From Acidimicrobiaceae bacterium (GTDB lineage: Bacteria; Actinomycetota; Acidimicrobiia; Acidimicrobiales; RAAP-2), in contig DAHUZK010000008.1 in assembly GCA_027306605.1 (NCBI GenBank), forward strand, positions 1 to 64,000: a DNA stretch of 64,000 nt, given 5' to 3'. Numbering within the stretch: the stretch's first letter is position 1; every line of letters begins with the position of its first letter. Below are positions 1-9,114 of the stretch, one piece after another. Both the position numbers and the translations under genes were made by a program. The notes below the pieces were generated by a model. That model ran no database searches. It saw only the letters and a program-made list of their open reading frames with translations, and was not told the DNA's origin.

Positions 1-1
1 T

Positions 2-55
2 GATCGGGGGGCTGCCGTGAGCTCGGATGTCGTCGGCGTTCGGGGGCTCCGATGA
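2..55 (+). CDS. possible 3' end of an upstream gene (partial)
   Basis: A frame open to the left edge ends at a TGA at 53-55, which overlaps the ATG at 52 of the next gene in an ATGA arrangement. Such overlaps are common in this genome and suggest translational coupling. Only 17 codons are visible and an open frame this short can arise by chance, so no function can be given. Confidence 0.25.
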   Translation, partial: DRGAAVSSDVVGVRGLR

Positions 56-1317
56 CCCTGCTCGACCAGCGCCCCACGGCAGACCGGAGAGCCGGGACCG
101 ATGCCGAGGCCCTGTTCAAAGAGGCCAGACGACGGCGTCGCCGCCTCCGGCTGCTCTGGGTCGTGATCGCGCTCGCCCTCGTCGGCTGTGTCGTCGAAAT
201 CGGATTCGGGTTCCATGTCCTGTCTCGCCCGTCCAGCCAGTCACGCTCGGCCGGCACCGGAGCAGTCGTGTCCGCACAGCTGCACACCGGCGTGACGCTG
301 GTCTATGCCTTCAACGACCTGCGGGTCATCGACGCCGACACGGGCGCGACCCGCACCCTGCCGATGCCGGCATCCTCTGGAGGCAGCGGAGACCTGGGAA
401 TGGTGCATGTCGGCGGCTCTCTGCTGCTCAACCGAGGCAACACCGCGTGGCTCTATCCCAGCGGCGTCGCCGGCTCGCCGAGGAGCCTTGGCCCCTCCGA
501 CGGTGTCTTCTGGGGTCCGACGCGCAACGAGGCCTGGATCTGGTCACAACCGTGCCAGCCGGCGTTCGGTTGTGCCGACTACAGAGACGGCCCACGGATG
601 GGCAGCATCCGTCTCGTCGACGGCTCAGGCGCGACGATCGTTTCGCCGGTGCAATTGCCCAGAGGGTGGTACCCGACCGGCGTGGCCGGCCATGCCGGGA
701 TCGTCCTGCGCGAGGTTCCGGCCTATGGCAACGCGGAGGAGATCTAAAACCCGCTGACCGAGCACGTCGTACGCCTCTTCTTGAATGAGCAGGTCATCGG
801 AGCAGCCGGTAACCATCTCGTCTCGGAATCGAGCCGAGACTGCAGTGGTGGGTCCAAACCGTGTTCGCTTCGGTTGACAGACCTCAAGACTGGCTCCGAC
901 CAGACGGTAGTCCTGCCCAAGAGGGCCACCGTTGTCGGTGGTGCGACCTTCTCCCCGGATCGCCGCACCATCGCAGTGCCAGTGGCGCTCAGACCCGGCC
1001 GCACGGGCTTTCGTGGCCCGCATCGAGAAGCGATCGCCGTGATTGACGTGCGTACCGGCGATACGACCGTTCTGCCCGGCTCCCAGCAACCGACCAACCC
1101 GAGCTACACGATGAGCCTGACCTGGTCCTCCAACGGGTGGCTGTTGTTCTCTGACACCGTCGAATCATCCGTCGCGTACTCCGGCTTCTCTGACACGATC
1201 GGATGGTCGACCGTGCGCGTCTGGCACCAAGGTGATCTCCGGGCCCGCGTGCTGCCGAACGTACGACTTCCCAAAGCCCAACTTGGCAATGAGGATCCCT
1301 CCCTGATCGCTCTGTAG
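52..1317 (+). pseudogene. membrane-anchored propeller-like protein gene interrupted by an in-frame TAA
   Basis: The first part (52-747) encodes an acidic N-terminus, a basic stretch rich in Arg, one membrane segment at about residues 35-57, and an extracellular region with propeller-like strands (RVIDADTGATRTLP). A TAA at 745-747 stops it. The same frame then continues without another stop to 1317 with the same character (VIDVRTGDTTVLPG, FSPDRRTIAVP), so the two halves read as one protein of about 421 residues. CAA to TAA would be a single-base change. A restart at TTG 781 is possible but would make a cytoplasmic fragment without the membrane anchor. The fold assignment is inference from repeated strand-like patterns; the function is unknown. 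A sequencing error cannot be excluded. Confidence 0.65.
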
Positions 1318-1492
1318 CCGATCGGGAGGATCCTGCCCACACCTCGAAGACCTTCGACGAGGCTCAGATTCAACCCTCAGCGAAGGAACCGTACAGCCAT
1401 CGGCTCGAGCGCGGCTCTGACCCTGCTGCCGCGAGACGTTCGCCACCTTCGATGTTGACCGGACCAAAGGTAAGGCGCCAAGAACCCGCCAC

Positions 1493-2743
1493 TCACTGCA
1501 ACGAAGCCCAGGTCGTACCACCGTCCGCGCTTCGAGCGACCACCGGCTGCGACCCCGATGGGCTCGTGGAGGGTCCGTATCCGACGGCGACGCACGAACT
1601 CGCCGAAGTGCAGGAGACTGAACCCAGTCCGGTTACCGCCGCGGGTACCGGTTGGGAGACCCAGTTCTGTCCGCCGCTGCTCGTCGTGAGGATGTCCTGG
1701 ACGCTCTGTCCGCGAGCTTCGATCCCTCCACCGACCACCACGCAGTTCGTGGTCGTTGGACACGCGATGGCGTTGAGGAACGTCGTCCCTGGCGGTGGCG
1801 CCACCGGCACCCAGGTCTTTCCGCCGTCGGCACTGGCAGCGATCAGCCCCGAGGGGGTTCCATCGCCCGGTGTGGCGTCCCCGATGAGGAGGCACCGCAT
1901 CTGCGATGGGCACACCAAGCCTTTGAAATTGGGAGCTCCTTGGGGCAGAGAACCCGTGGGGGGTGTGCTACTCGTCCAGGTCTCCCCAGCGTCGGAAGTG
2001 GTGATGATACTCAGTTCCTTTCCTGCGCTCGGATCCCCAAGGACGACTTCCTTTGTCCCTTCGACGATGCAGGTGTGAGCGGTCTCGCAGCTGACGAGCG
2101 AGGGATCCGACAGGCCGTCCGGAAGCGAGAGAACATGCCACAGCGACCCGGACGCATCGGTCGTCAGGGCAGCGCCACGGTCTTGATCGGTGGACGTGCC
2201 CACCGCCATGCACGAGGTTGGCGTCGAGCACGAAATGCTGCTGAGCCGCGCCACACTCTTTGGCAAGTCGGAGATGGTGCTCCAGGTGCGGCCACCATCG
2301 GCGGTGCTGACCGCGGCGCCCATGATGTCGTTTCCCACGACCTCCGATCCGACGGCCACACAGGAGCTCGCCGTTGCGCAGGCCATGGCATCGAGGTGGG
2401 TCACGCCGGGCAACGGAGTGGTGCTGGCCCAGTGTGCCCCTCCGTCGGTGCTGACGGCGGCGATCTCGTGTCCGGGGTTCACGAACCCCTGCGCTCCGAC
2501 TGCCATGCAGACCTCCACTGACGGGCAGGCGATGACCTCGAGACCAGCACTGAGGGCGTTCGCGCTGACACTCCCCGATGTGGCAACAAGCGCGGTGGTC
2601 GTGGTCGCTGGTGGATGTGTCGTCGAAGTCGTTGGCGTCCGATGGCGTGCCGCCGAGGGGGTCGCCTGAGGGGCGCCACAGCTTGCCGCGAGTCCTGCAC
2701 AGGCCAGAACGCCGAGCATCGCTCTCCAGCTGATGGCTGCCAT
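1493..2743 (-). CDS. secreted lipoprotein with BNR/sialidase-like propeller repeats
   Basis: The 416-residue protein starts with a lipoprotein signal peptide ending in the lipobox LAASC, so the mature Cys is probably lipidated and the protein faces outside. A Thr/Pro/Ser linker (about residues 30-60) leads into at least six repeats of about 50 residues. Each carries an Asp-box-like STDGGxxW motif and a pair of cysteines (for example CPSVEVC, CSTPTSC, CPTTTNC). This pattern is typical of the large actinobacterial family of BNR/Ycf48-like beta-propellers. No catalytic sialidase residues can be recognised, so a binding or structural role is more likely than enzymatic activity. The gene stands alone, divergent from the GGDEF gene downstream of its start. 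Confidence 0.75.
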   Translation of the reverse strand: MAAISWRAMLGVLACAGLAASCGAPQATPSAARHRTPTTSTTHPPATTTTALVATSGSVSANALSAGLEVIACPSVEVCMAVGAQGFVNPGHEIAAVSTDGGAHWASTTPLPGVTHLDAMACATASSCVAVGSEVVGNDIMGAAVSTADGGRTWSTISDLPKSVARLSSISCSTPTSCMAVGTSTDQDRGAALTTDASGSLWHVLSLPDGLSDPSLVSCETAHTCIVEGTKEVVLGDPSAGKELSIITTSDAGETWTSSTPPTGSLPQGAPNFKGLVCPSQMRCLLIGDATPGDGTPSGLIAASADGGKTWVPVAPPPGTTFLNAIACPTTTNCVVVGGGIEARGQSVQDILTTSSGGQNWVSQPVPAAVTGLGSVSCTSASSCVAVGYGPSTSPSGSQPVVARSADGGTTWASLQ

Positions 2744-3064
2744 GGGAGCAAGGATGCCATCGTGCAGCCGTGAGAACGATCTCCACCCCTTTCACGCCAG
2801 ACCGCGACCCGCCAACGCCGAACGCGAGAAGGTGAATGCGAGAAGGTATCGACGCGATCATCGGCGTGACGCCAAGTGCTCTCGCCGTGCCGTTCGGACG
2901 TTGCCGGAGTCACAGCTGTCCCAACACTGCCCCAACAATGGGACACCGAACGCCGTCCCCGACAGATCGGACCATCCCAGCGAGCCGGCCTAGGTGTGCG
3001 TGCAGGATCAGGTTCGGGCTCTTCCCCCTCAAGAGGTCGCCGAAATGGGCCGAGGACCGATGTC
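2744..3064. other. divergent intergenic region with a 14-bp direct repeat
   Basis: This 321-bp stretch separates the lipoprotein gene (minus strand) from the PAS-GGDEF gene (plus strand). Open frames run through it, but their translations are rich in Arg, Pro and Ser and look non-coding. A direct repeat of 14 bp with one mismatch, core GCGAGAAGGT, occupies 2820-2847. I see no clear promoter hexamers. Confidence 0.4.
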
Positions 3065-4336
3065 ATGGGGGAGAGAGCGACCGAAGACGAGCCGCGGACA
3101 CCGACATGTCGTCTGGTCCGCAACGAGGCTGCCCTGATCACGGGAGTGGAGGACTCCATCGTCGAGATCTTGGGCTGGCGTCCAGAGCAGCTGGTGGGAT
3201 CGCCGCCGACCGACTTCATACACCCGGACGACCTGGCCCGGGCAGTCGGATCCTGGTTCGCCATGATGAACGATCCGGGGTCGACCCGGACTTGGCGCGG
3301 TCGCTTCCGCACGGCCGAGGGCGGATGGTGTTGGATCGAGGCCGCCAATACGAATCGCCTCGATGACCCGAAGGACCCCGGCATCTTCACCGTCATACGG
3401 CCGAGCGAGGCGAACCCGCTGGACCTCGAAGAAGAGCTTCGGGCCCGCGAAGAGCTGATCGCACGATTGACCGATGCGCTTCCGGTTGGCGTGTTTCACA
3501 TCGACCGAGAGCGACGGATCCTCTTCACCAATGGCCGATTGCATCACATCTTGCTCACACCCCCCGCGGTGGATGTGGCGAACCAGTTCTCAGCGGTTAC
3601 CGATGAAGACAGCCAACAGCTCGATACCGCCGTCGACACCGCATTGGCCGGGGGAGAAGTCAACGGGCTCGAGTTGCACTTCGACGTCGTCGTCCCTCAC
3701 CCCGACTTTGCCAGCACACGGATCTGCGAGGTGAATTTGCGGCCACTTACGGACGGAGCGGGCTCGGTATCAGGTGTCATCGGCACGTTGAGTGACGTCA
3801 CCGAGCGAGTCGATCTCCGTCGGGAACTCGAAGTGCGCGCATCTACCGACACTCTGACTGGCTGCCTGAATCGTGCGGCTGTCTTCGAGCTGCTCGACTT
3901 CGCTCTGCGAAGCGGCTCCGACTCCCACCTTGGAGTCGGAGTGATCTTCATGGACCTCGACCGGTTCAAGGAGATCAATGATCGTCTCGGTCACGCTGCG
4001 GGTGACCGGGCTCTGGTCAGCGCGGCTGCGAGAATCCGCGGAGCGATTCGAGCGGGTGATGTGCTGGGTCGCATCGGGGGTGACGAATTCTTGGTGGTGT
4101 GCCCGGCCATTCCGTCACCTGACGCAGTCGCATCGGTGGCGCAGGGAATCAGCGAGGCCCTTCGAGCCCCGGTTTCGGACGTCACCGACCAGATCGAACT
4201 CAGCGCGAGCGTGGGCATGGCCTGGACGGACCGCCGTGATGAGTCACCCGATGCTCTGATCGCCCGAGCCGACGGCGCCATGTATGAATCGAAGCTGGGA
4301 GGCGTGGGTGCCGCTGTGCTGGCTGCCCCGGCATGA
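3065..4336 (+). CDS. PAS-domain diguanylate cyclase (GGDEF)
   Basis: The 423-residue soluble protein has a PAS-like region near the N-terminus (VEDSIVEILGW, FIHPDDLARAV), a second PAS-like region around residues 135-250 (DALPVGVFHIDRERRILFTN) and a C-terminal GGDEF domain. The catalytic loop GGDEF is intact at about residues 338-342, preceded by the canonical FMDLDRFKEINDRLGH. It should therefore make cyclic di-GMP from two GTP in response to a signal bound by the PAS domains. No EAL domain is present. The frame extends 63 codons upstream, but that part lacks protein-like composition. ATG 3065, with GAGGA about 10 nt before it, is the better start. The next gene also makes or breaks cyclic di-GMP. 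Confidence 0.85.
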   Translation: MGERATEDEPRTPTCRLVRNEAALITGVEDSIVEILGWRPEQLVGSPPTDFIHPDDLARAVGSWFAMMNDPGSTRTWRGRFRTAEGGWCWIEAANTNRLDDPKDPGIFTVIRPSEANPLDLEEELRAREELIARLTDALPVGVFHIDRERRILFTNGRLHHILLTPPAVDVANQFSAVTDEDSQQLDTAVDTALAGGEVNGLELHFDVVVPHPDFASTRICEVNLRPLTDGAGSVSGVIGTLSDVTERVDLRRELEVRASTDTLTGCLNRAAVFELLDFALRSGSDSHLGVGVIFMDLDRFKEINDRLGHAAGDRALVSAAARIRGAIRAGDVLGRIGGDEFLVVCPAIPSPDAVASVAQGISEALRAPVSDVTDQIELSASVGMAWTDRRDESPDALIARADGAMYESKLGGVGAAVLAAPA

Positions 4337-4538
4337 TCGGACGAAATGCCGGCAACATACCGAGACCGCCCGTCGGGAAGTCGCTCGGCTTTTGACGATC
4401 GATCCAGTCCACCCCTCCGGATGAGCCGTTCGCGCCCGTTCTGACCGGGCCTGCGCGGCACGCGTGGTGAGAGATGTCGCCGATCTCCAGGCTGCTTGGA
4501 GACCTGGGGCATTCAAGCGCCCGGTCCAAGGGGCCGAA

Positions 4539-6881
4539 ATGACATGGAGAGCGTCTGCGAGAGGGGCAGAGGTGGACGGGTCAAGATCACCGGAGAGCGA
4601 GAAGGCCGAGCCGGTCGTGCGCGGGCGACAGACTGGTGCGCGTCAGGTCAATCCACGGCTCCTGGCCTACCTGATCGGGCCGCTCGCCTTGGCCACGATC
4701 CTCGTCTTGCGCCGATTCGACCTGGTAGCACAGGAGTCGCTGTGGCTGTGGTTCGGAATCTTCATCGCCATTCCTCTGGTGAGCGTGGCAATCGACGTAC
4801 GGTACCGGTCGAGTCCGACGCGGTCACTCTTGCATCTGCGAGTCGCCTGGCACGCCGCAGCCGTAACAGCCGTCATCTATCTGACGGGCTGGGGTCCGGT
4901 CATGGTCGGGGCGTTTGCCTTCGTCGCTCTCGAGAACATCTCTATCGACGGATCCCGGGTCTGGCGGCTAGCCGCTGGGTGGAGCCTCGCCGGCATCGCG
5001 GTCGGACAAGTGGGGATTGCGTTTGGATGGGTACCCACCTTCCTTTCCGTTCAATATTCCGAAGTACTGGGATTCATGGGTGCCTTCGTCTTGTTCTTTG
5101 TCATCCGTATGGCGGGTGCGACCATGAAGGAGAAGGAAGAAGCCGACGAGCGCTTCCGTTCGCTCGTACAACACTCTTCTGATACGACACTCATCATCGA
5201 CGATGAGAACGCCATCACCTATGCAAGTCCGGCAACAACGGTGCTCCTCGGTAGGCCGCCCGCCGAGGTGATCGGTCGAGTCGCTCTCGATCTCATTCAT
5301 CCCGACGACCGCGAGCGGATCCAACTGGAGCTCACAGCCCGGCTCGATGCCGGGACGGTCACCGACCCCGTGCAATTTCGCATGACCCATGCCGATGGCT
5401 CATGGCGTTACGTCGAAGCCGTCGTCAGTGATCTGCGCAACCAGCCCTCCGTCGGCGGTTTCGTGGCCAACCTTCGAGACACGACTGAGCGCAAAGAGGC
5501 CGAGGACCTTCTCGCCCACCAGGCTCTGCACGACCCACTGACGGGGCTGCCGAACCGGACGCTCATCTTGGACCGTGCTGAGCAAATGCTTGCCCGGGCC
5601 CGTCGCGAGCTTCGGCCCGTGGCGGCCCTCTTCGTCGATCTCGACAATTTCAAAGAGATCAATGACACGCTCGGACACGAGGCGGGAGACAAGATCCTCC
5701 AATCCGTGGCCGAGCGCTTCACCGCCACGTTGCGCGGAAACGACACGGTCGGGCGACTTGGTGGCGACGAGTTCGTGGTCCTGGCCGATGGTGTCTCCCT
5801 CGCCGCCGGTCCCGAACTGGTCGCTGAGCGTATGCAAGACGTCATGCGCGAACCATTCCGGATTGAGGGATACGAAGGTGCGCCGTTGATGCTGTCGGCC
5901 AGTGTGGGGATTGCTGTCGGTGATCGGGATGCCGCTCAAGACCTGCTCCGTGACGCGGACATCGCTCTCTACCGCGCCAAATCCCTGGGCAAGAACCGCT
6001 ACGCCTCGTTCGAACCTGCGATGCAGTCCGCGGTGCTCGACCACCTCGAGCTGACGATGGACCTCCACGCAGCGATCGCCCGAGGCGAATTCTTTGTCCT
6101 CTACCAGCCCATATTGGAGTTGACGAGCAACTCGATCTGCGGCGTCGAAGCGCTGCTCCGATGGAACCATCCCAGTCGCGGTGTCGTCATGCCCGAAGAG
6201 TTCATGCCCTTGCTCGAGGACAGCGGGCTGATTGTCGATGTGGGGCGGGTGGTGCTGCACGAAGCCTGTAGGCAATCGGCCGACTGGAGCCGGCGGGGCC
6301 ATGCACTCACCACAGCCCTGAACGTCTCGATGCGCCAGCTCGAGACGGATGACTTCGTCGACGACGTGCGCGAGGCCTTGTGCCAGCATCACGTGGACCC
6401 CGGATCGCTGGTCTTCGAAGTCACGGAGACGGCTCTGATGAGAGATGCCGATGCTACGGTTCGTCGTCTGCAGGCGCTCAAGGACCTCGGAGTCCAGGTC
6501 GCGATCGACGACTTCGGCACCGGCTACTCCTCGTTGGCCTACCTCCAACAGTTCCCCGTGGACGCGCTCAAGATCGATCGCTCATTCGTTGCCGCCATGG
6601 GAAGCTCCTCGGAAGCGACCGCATTGATCCACACCCTGATCGAACTCGGTCGGGCACTCGGACTCGAGACATTGGCGGAGGGAATCGAGGACCAGGTGCA
6701 ACTCGAGGGACTGCGGCATGAGCGCTGTGCGCGGGGTCAGGGCTTCCTCTTCTCGAGCGCTATCGCGCCCGAGGAGATCGATGCTCTCCTCGAGGGATCG
6801 GGAGCGACGTCGCTCGATCCGATCCCCATCGAGCATGTGGACGACCTTGTCGCCCCCACGACCACAACGAGGCGGCACTGA
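4539..6881 (+). CDS. membrane PAS-GGDEF-EAL cyclic di-GMP enzyme
   Basis: The protein (780 residues from ATG 4539, which has AAGGGG 7 nt upstream; an ATG or GTG further upstream is possible) has five or six hydrophobic segments at about residues 45-190, a PAS domain (FRSLVQHSSDTTLIIDD) with a PAC tail, a GGDEF domain with intact GGDEF at about 408-412 after FVDLDNFKEINDTLGH, and an EAL domain. The EAL domain keeps EALLRW (about 537), DDFGTGYSSLAYL, LKIDRSFV and AEGIED, the metal and catalytic signatures. The enzyme could both make and hydrolyse cyclic di-GMP; which activity dominates cannot be read from sequence. The membrane domain is a probable sensor. It follows the soluble PAS-GGDEF gene after 202 bp. 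Confidence 0.88.
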   Translation: MTWRASARGAEVDGSRSPESEKAEPVVRGRQTGARQVNPRLLAYLIGPLALATILVLRRFDLVAQESLWLWFGIFIAIPLVSVAIDVRYRSSPTRSLLHLRVAWHAAAVTAVIYLTGWGPVMVGAFAFVALENISIDGSRVWRLAAGWSLAGIAVGQVGIAFGWVPTFLSVQYSEVLGFMGAFVLFFVIRMAGATMKEKEEADERFRSLVQHSSDTTLIIDDENAITYASPATTVLLGRPPAEVIGRVALDLIHPDDRERIQLELTARLDAGTVTDPVQFRMTHADGSWRYVEAVVSDLRNQPSVGGFVANLRDTTERKEAEDLLAHQALHDPLTGLPNRTLILDRAEQMLARARRELRPVAALFVDLDNFKEINDTLGHEAGDKILQSVAERFTATLRGNDTVGRLGGDEFVVLADGVSLAAGPELVAERMQDVMREPFRIEGYEGAPLMLSASVGIAVGDRDAAQDLLRDADIALYRAKSLGKNRYASFEPAMQSAVLDHLELTMDLHAAIARGEFFVLYQPILELTSNSICGVEALLRWNHPSRGVVMPEEFMPLLEDSGLIVDVGRVVLHEACRQSADWSRRGHALTTALNVSMRQLETDDFVDDVREALCQHHVDPGSLVFEVTETALMRDADATVRRLQALKDLGVQVAIDDFGTGYSSLAYLQQFPVDALKIDRSFVAAMGSSSEATALIHTLIELGRALGLETLAEGIEDQVQLEGLRHERCARGQGFLFSSAIAPEEIDALLEGSGATSLDPIPIEHVDDLVAPTTTTRRH

Positions 6882-6939
6882 CCAGTTCAAGCCTCGGCTC
6901 GCCCGGTTCCCGAGCTTCGGGCCGGGCCGTGCCCCGTGG

Positions 6940-8169
6940 TCATGCCGGGGCGTTGGCTGCTCCGGCAACGTTCTGCGCGGTCGATGAAACCTGGGTGAGG
7001 TGGATTCCGACCTCGAGGGGCAAGGTCGAATGCTGCCGACTCGAACCGGTGCCAAGCTGTCCGCTCTTGTTGTCACCCCACGCCCAACACCGACCGGTCG
7101 AATCGATGGCGTAGCTGGCGTAACCGCCGGAGCTCACCTTGACGAAGCGAACACCCTTTGGGACCCGTACCCGCACCGGCACAGACGAGTCGGCGAGAGA
7201 TCCGGTTCCGAGCTGTCCCCGGTCGTTGTTACCCCAGGCCCACACCTGGCCGTTGCGGAGGATGGCAATCGTCTGGCCGTTCGTCGGACCGCTTCCGCCC
7301 TGGAACACTTGGGCGGCCGGGCCGGGAAGATCGACCTTCACGGGAACGGCACTGTTGCCCGTGGAAGCGTTGCCCAGCTGACCCGCTGCGTTGTAGCCCC
7401 AGTTGAAGTACTCGCCGTTGGCCAGCAGGGCGCCTGATCCCTCCCACGATGAGGTGAGGGCCGCAATTGTCGCATTGCCCGGTAGCCCGACCACGGGAGT
7501 CGGAGCGCTGCTGGATTTCGTCGACCCGTTGCCGAGCTCGCCCGAGTCACCGCTCCCGCAGGCGTAAAGGGTGCCGTGCGAGTCGAAGAGAGCATGGGTC
7601 CTGGCTCCTGTGGCCAGGGTCACCTGGTCGAGGGGAACCCTTTGCGGGCGGCTCTTGACGAGACCCGAGAGGCAGAGGTCGTCGAAGGCATTGAGGCCCC
7701 AGCCCCAGGCATGACCCGTCGAGTCGATAGCCAGTCCGGCGTCGAAGGGCATCGGATTCGGGAGCGAGGTGATCCTGACATCGAAGGGGAAACGGACCTG
7801 GACCGCTCGGGTGTCGTAGGGAATCAACTGGCCGTCGCCCAGCTCTCCGTAGCTGCCGACGCCCCATGCGTACACCTCACCGGTCGAGGTCAGGGCGTAG
7901 CCATCCGAATTCGAGGTGGCGATCTGCACGATCCTTCCCTCGATGCCGGCGATGGCCATCGGCTTGTCCAACTGCAGTTGGGCAATCGCACCTCGGTTCC
8001 CGACAACACCCCAGCGATAGACCGAGGAGGAGCCTGCGGGCGACGTGTCCCGTGGGGCAGCGTTTCCATCGGAACCGCTCGCGCCGCACGCGGCGAACAG
8101 CACGGATGCGATGCCGAGGATGACCGGCACAGCGAGCGGAGACCGACGCGACCGCATCAAATAGGGCAT
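6940..8169 (-). CDS. secreted RCC1-repeat lipoprotein
   Basis: The 409-residue protein starts at ATG 8169, which has GGAGG six bases before it; the frame extends further upstream into the divergent promoter region. A signal peptide ends in LFAAC, a lipobox. The mature part has RCC1-type repeats: VYAWGVGSYGELGDG, AWGWGLNAFDD, YACGSGDSGELGNG, YFNWGYNAAGQLGN, VWAWGNNDRGQLGTG and CWAWGDNKSGQLGTG. These form a seven-bladed propeller in characterised relatives. In bacteria such proteins are mostly extracellular with unknown ligands. The gene is divergent from a marR gene, and the two share a palindromic site at 8208-8224, so it may be the regulator's target. Confidence 0.8.
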   Translation of the reverse strand: MPYLMRSRRSPLAVPVILGIASVLFAACGASGSDGNAAPRDTSPAGSSSVYRWGVVGNRGAIAQLQLDKPMAIAGIEGRIVQIATSNSDGYALTSTGEVYAWGVGSYGELGDGQLIPYDTRAVQVRFPFDVRITSLPNPMPFDAGLAIDSTGHAWGWGLNAFDDLCLSGLVKSRPQRVPLDQVTLATGARTHALFDSHGTLYACGSGDSGELGNGSTKSSSAPTPVVGLPGNATIAALTSSWEGSGALLANGEYFNWGYNAAGQLGNASTGNSAVPVKVDLPGPAAQVFQGGSGPTNGQTIAILRNGQVWAWGNNDRGQLGTGSLADSSVPVRVRVPKGVRFVKVSSGGYASYAIDSTGRCWAWGDNKSGQLGTGSSRQHSTLPLEVGIHLTQVSSTAQNVAGAANAPA

Positions 8170-8207
8170 CAGACCTCCGTCCGGTCGATCGGCCCCACCG
8201 ATCATGT

Positions 8208-8224
8208 AGTCTAGTGAGTAGACT
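8208..8224. promoter_or_regulatory. candidate MarR operator with back-to-back -10 elements
   Basis: A perfect inverted repeat, AGTCTA-GTGAG-TAGACT, lies between the divergent RCC1 and marR genes. On each strand the distal arm reads TAGACT, which fits the TAnnnT pattern of a -10 hexamer. One dimeric regulator could thus block both promoters. For marR the predicted transcript would start close to ATG 8229, so that mRNA may be leaderless. No good -35 hexamer is visible. The role as operator is inferred. Confidence 0.5.
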
Positions 8225-8228
8225 GTCA

Positions 8229-8708
8229 ATGTATATGACGAATGACGGTCGTGCCCAGTCGGACCGCGGCAGTCAGCTGGAGAGCGCCGCCGAACTCCTG
8301 CCATGGCTGCTTCGTCGAACGAACCAGCGCTACCGAGGAGCGATCAGGGATCGCTTGGTGGCCAACGGGTTCGGGGAGCTGCCACAACCTGGCTTCTGGG
8401 CCCTCAGGATCATTTCGAGAGGCAGGACGGACGCCGGGCAGCTGATTGCTGAGATGGGCATCAGCAAACAGGCCGTCTCGAAACTCGTCGAAAACCTGGT
8501 GACGTCGGGCTTCATCGAGCGGCGGATCAACGAGTCCGATCGGCGGCGGACAGATCTCGTGCTCACGGCCAAAGGCCGGCGAGCCGCCAAGGCCATCGGT
8601 CAGGCGGTGAGGGCGACCGGCGAGATCTTCGTCGCCGAGCTCGGTCCCGAGCGGTTCACGGATCTCGTTCAGACGATGGCCCGGATCGCAGAAGGGCGCG
8701 ACCGCTGA
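8229..8708 (+). CDS. MarR-family transcriptional regulator
   Basis: The 159-residue protein has the winged-helix core of the MarR family: the recognition-helix region LIAEMGISKQAVSKLVENLVTSGFIERR followed by the wing ESDRRRTDLVLTAKGRR. The family acts as dimers that bind palindromic operators and release them on binding small phenolic or oxidised ligands. A GTG at 8214 is in frame, but it lies inside the palindrome at 8208-8224, so ATG 8229 (or 8235) is preferred. It is divergent from the RCC1 lipoprotein gene, which together with its own promoter is the likely target. The ligand cannot be predicted. Confidence 0.85.
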   Translation: MYMTNDGRAQSDRGSQLESAAELLPWLLRRTNQRYRGAIRDRLVANGFGELPQPGFWALRIISRGRTDAGQLIAEMGISKQAVSKLVENLVTSGFIERRINESDRRRTDLVLTAKGRRAAKAIGQAVRATGEIFVAELGPERFTDLVQTMARIAEGRDR

Positions 8709-8728
8709 ACAGGACCGGGTCCGGGCGC

Positions 8729-8757
8729 TGGACAGAATACCCCAGGGGGTATATAGA
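8729..8757 (+). promoter_or_regulatory. promoter with CsoR/CstR-like G-tract operator before the DUF2892 gene
   Basis: TGGACA (8729-8734) and TATAGA (8752-8757) are spaced by 17 bp and fit a sigma70-type promoter. The spacer is filled by a perfect inverted repeat, ATACCCC-AG-GGGGTAT (8737-8752). The same core occurs at 16588-16605 before the rhodanese fusion gene. G-tract dyads flanked by ATA/TAT are the kind of site used by CsoR-family repressors, including the persulfide sensor CstR. The identity of the regulator is inferred; no csoR-family gene is in the window. Confidence 0.65.
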
Positions 8758-8788
8758 CTGTGGGCGTCCCAGGAGGAGGAACACGACA

Positions 8789-9037
8789 ATGGCAGCAACG
8801 AATGAATCACTCGCCTCGGTAGACGCCGAGACCCACTGGCCGCTCGAGCGGATCCTGTTCGCGTTGGCCGGGACGATGGTGCTGGTCAGCGCCTTTCTCG
8901 CGGCCGTCGTCAGCCCTTGGTTCCTGCTCCTCACCGCGTTCGTGGGGATCAACCAGTGGCTGTATGTCGCCTTCGGCGCCTGCCCGGCGTCGCTCGTGCT
9001 CAACCGGATGGGCGTGGCTGCTTCATGCAGACACTGA
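8789..9037 (+). CDS. DUF2892 (YgaP-like) small membrane protein
   Basis: The 82-residue protein has a strong ribosome binding site (GGAGGAGG) before ATG 8789, two membrane segments (about residues 20-60) and the C-terminal signature FGACPASLVLNRMG that marks the DUF2892 family. Members occur alone or fused to rhodanese domains (YgaP) and are frequent in persulfide or sulfide detoxification regulons. That context matches the operator upstream, which recurs before a rhodanese-containing enzyme at 16639. A role in sulfur-species handling at the membrane is inferred; no enzymatic residues are seen in this protein itself. Confidence 0.75.
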   Translation: MAATNESLASVDAETHWPLERILFALAGTMVLVSAFLAAVVSPWFLLLTAFVGINQWLYVAFGACPASLVLNRMGVAASCRH

Positions 9038-9114
9038 CCGCCGGCAGATAGGCACGCCGTCATCGCTCGACGAGGGCCCGGGACCGGCTCTTCGTCCCAC
9101 CTGGTCTGGGAGCA

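Noticed and set aside
8214-8228. GTG 8214 as start of the MarR gene
   Set aside because: It lies within the palindrome that probably contains the -10 element, so it would precede the transcript start.
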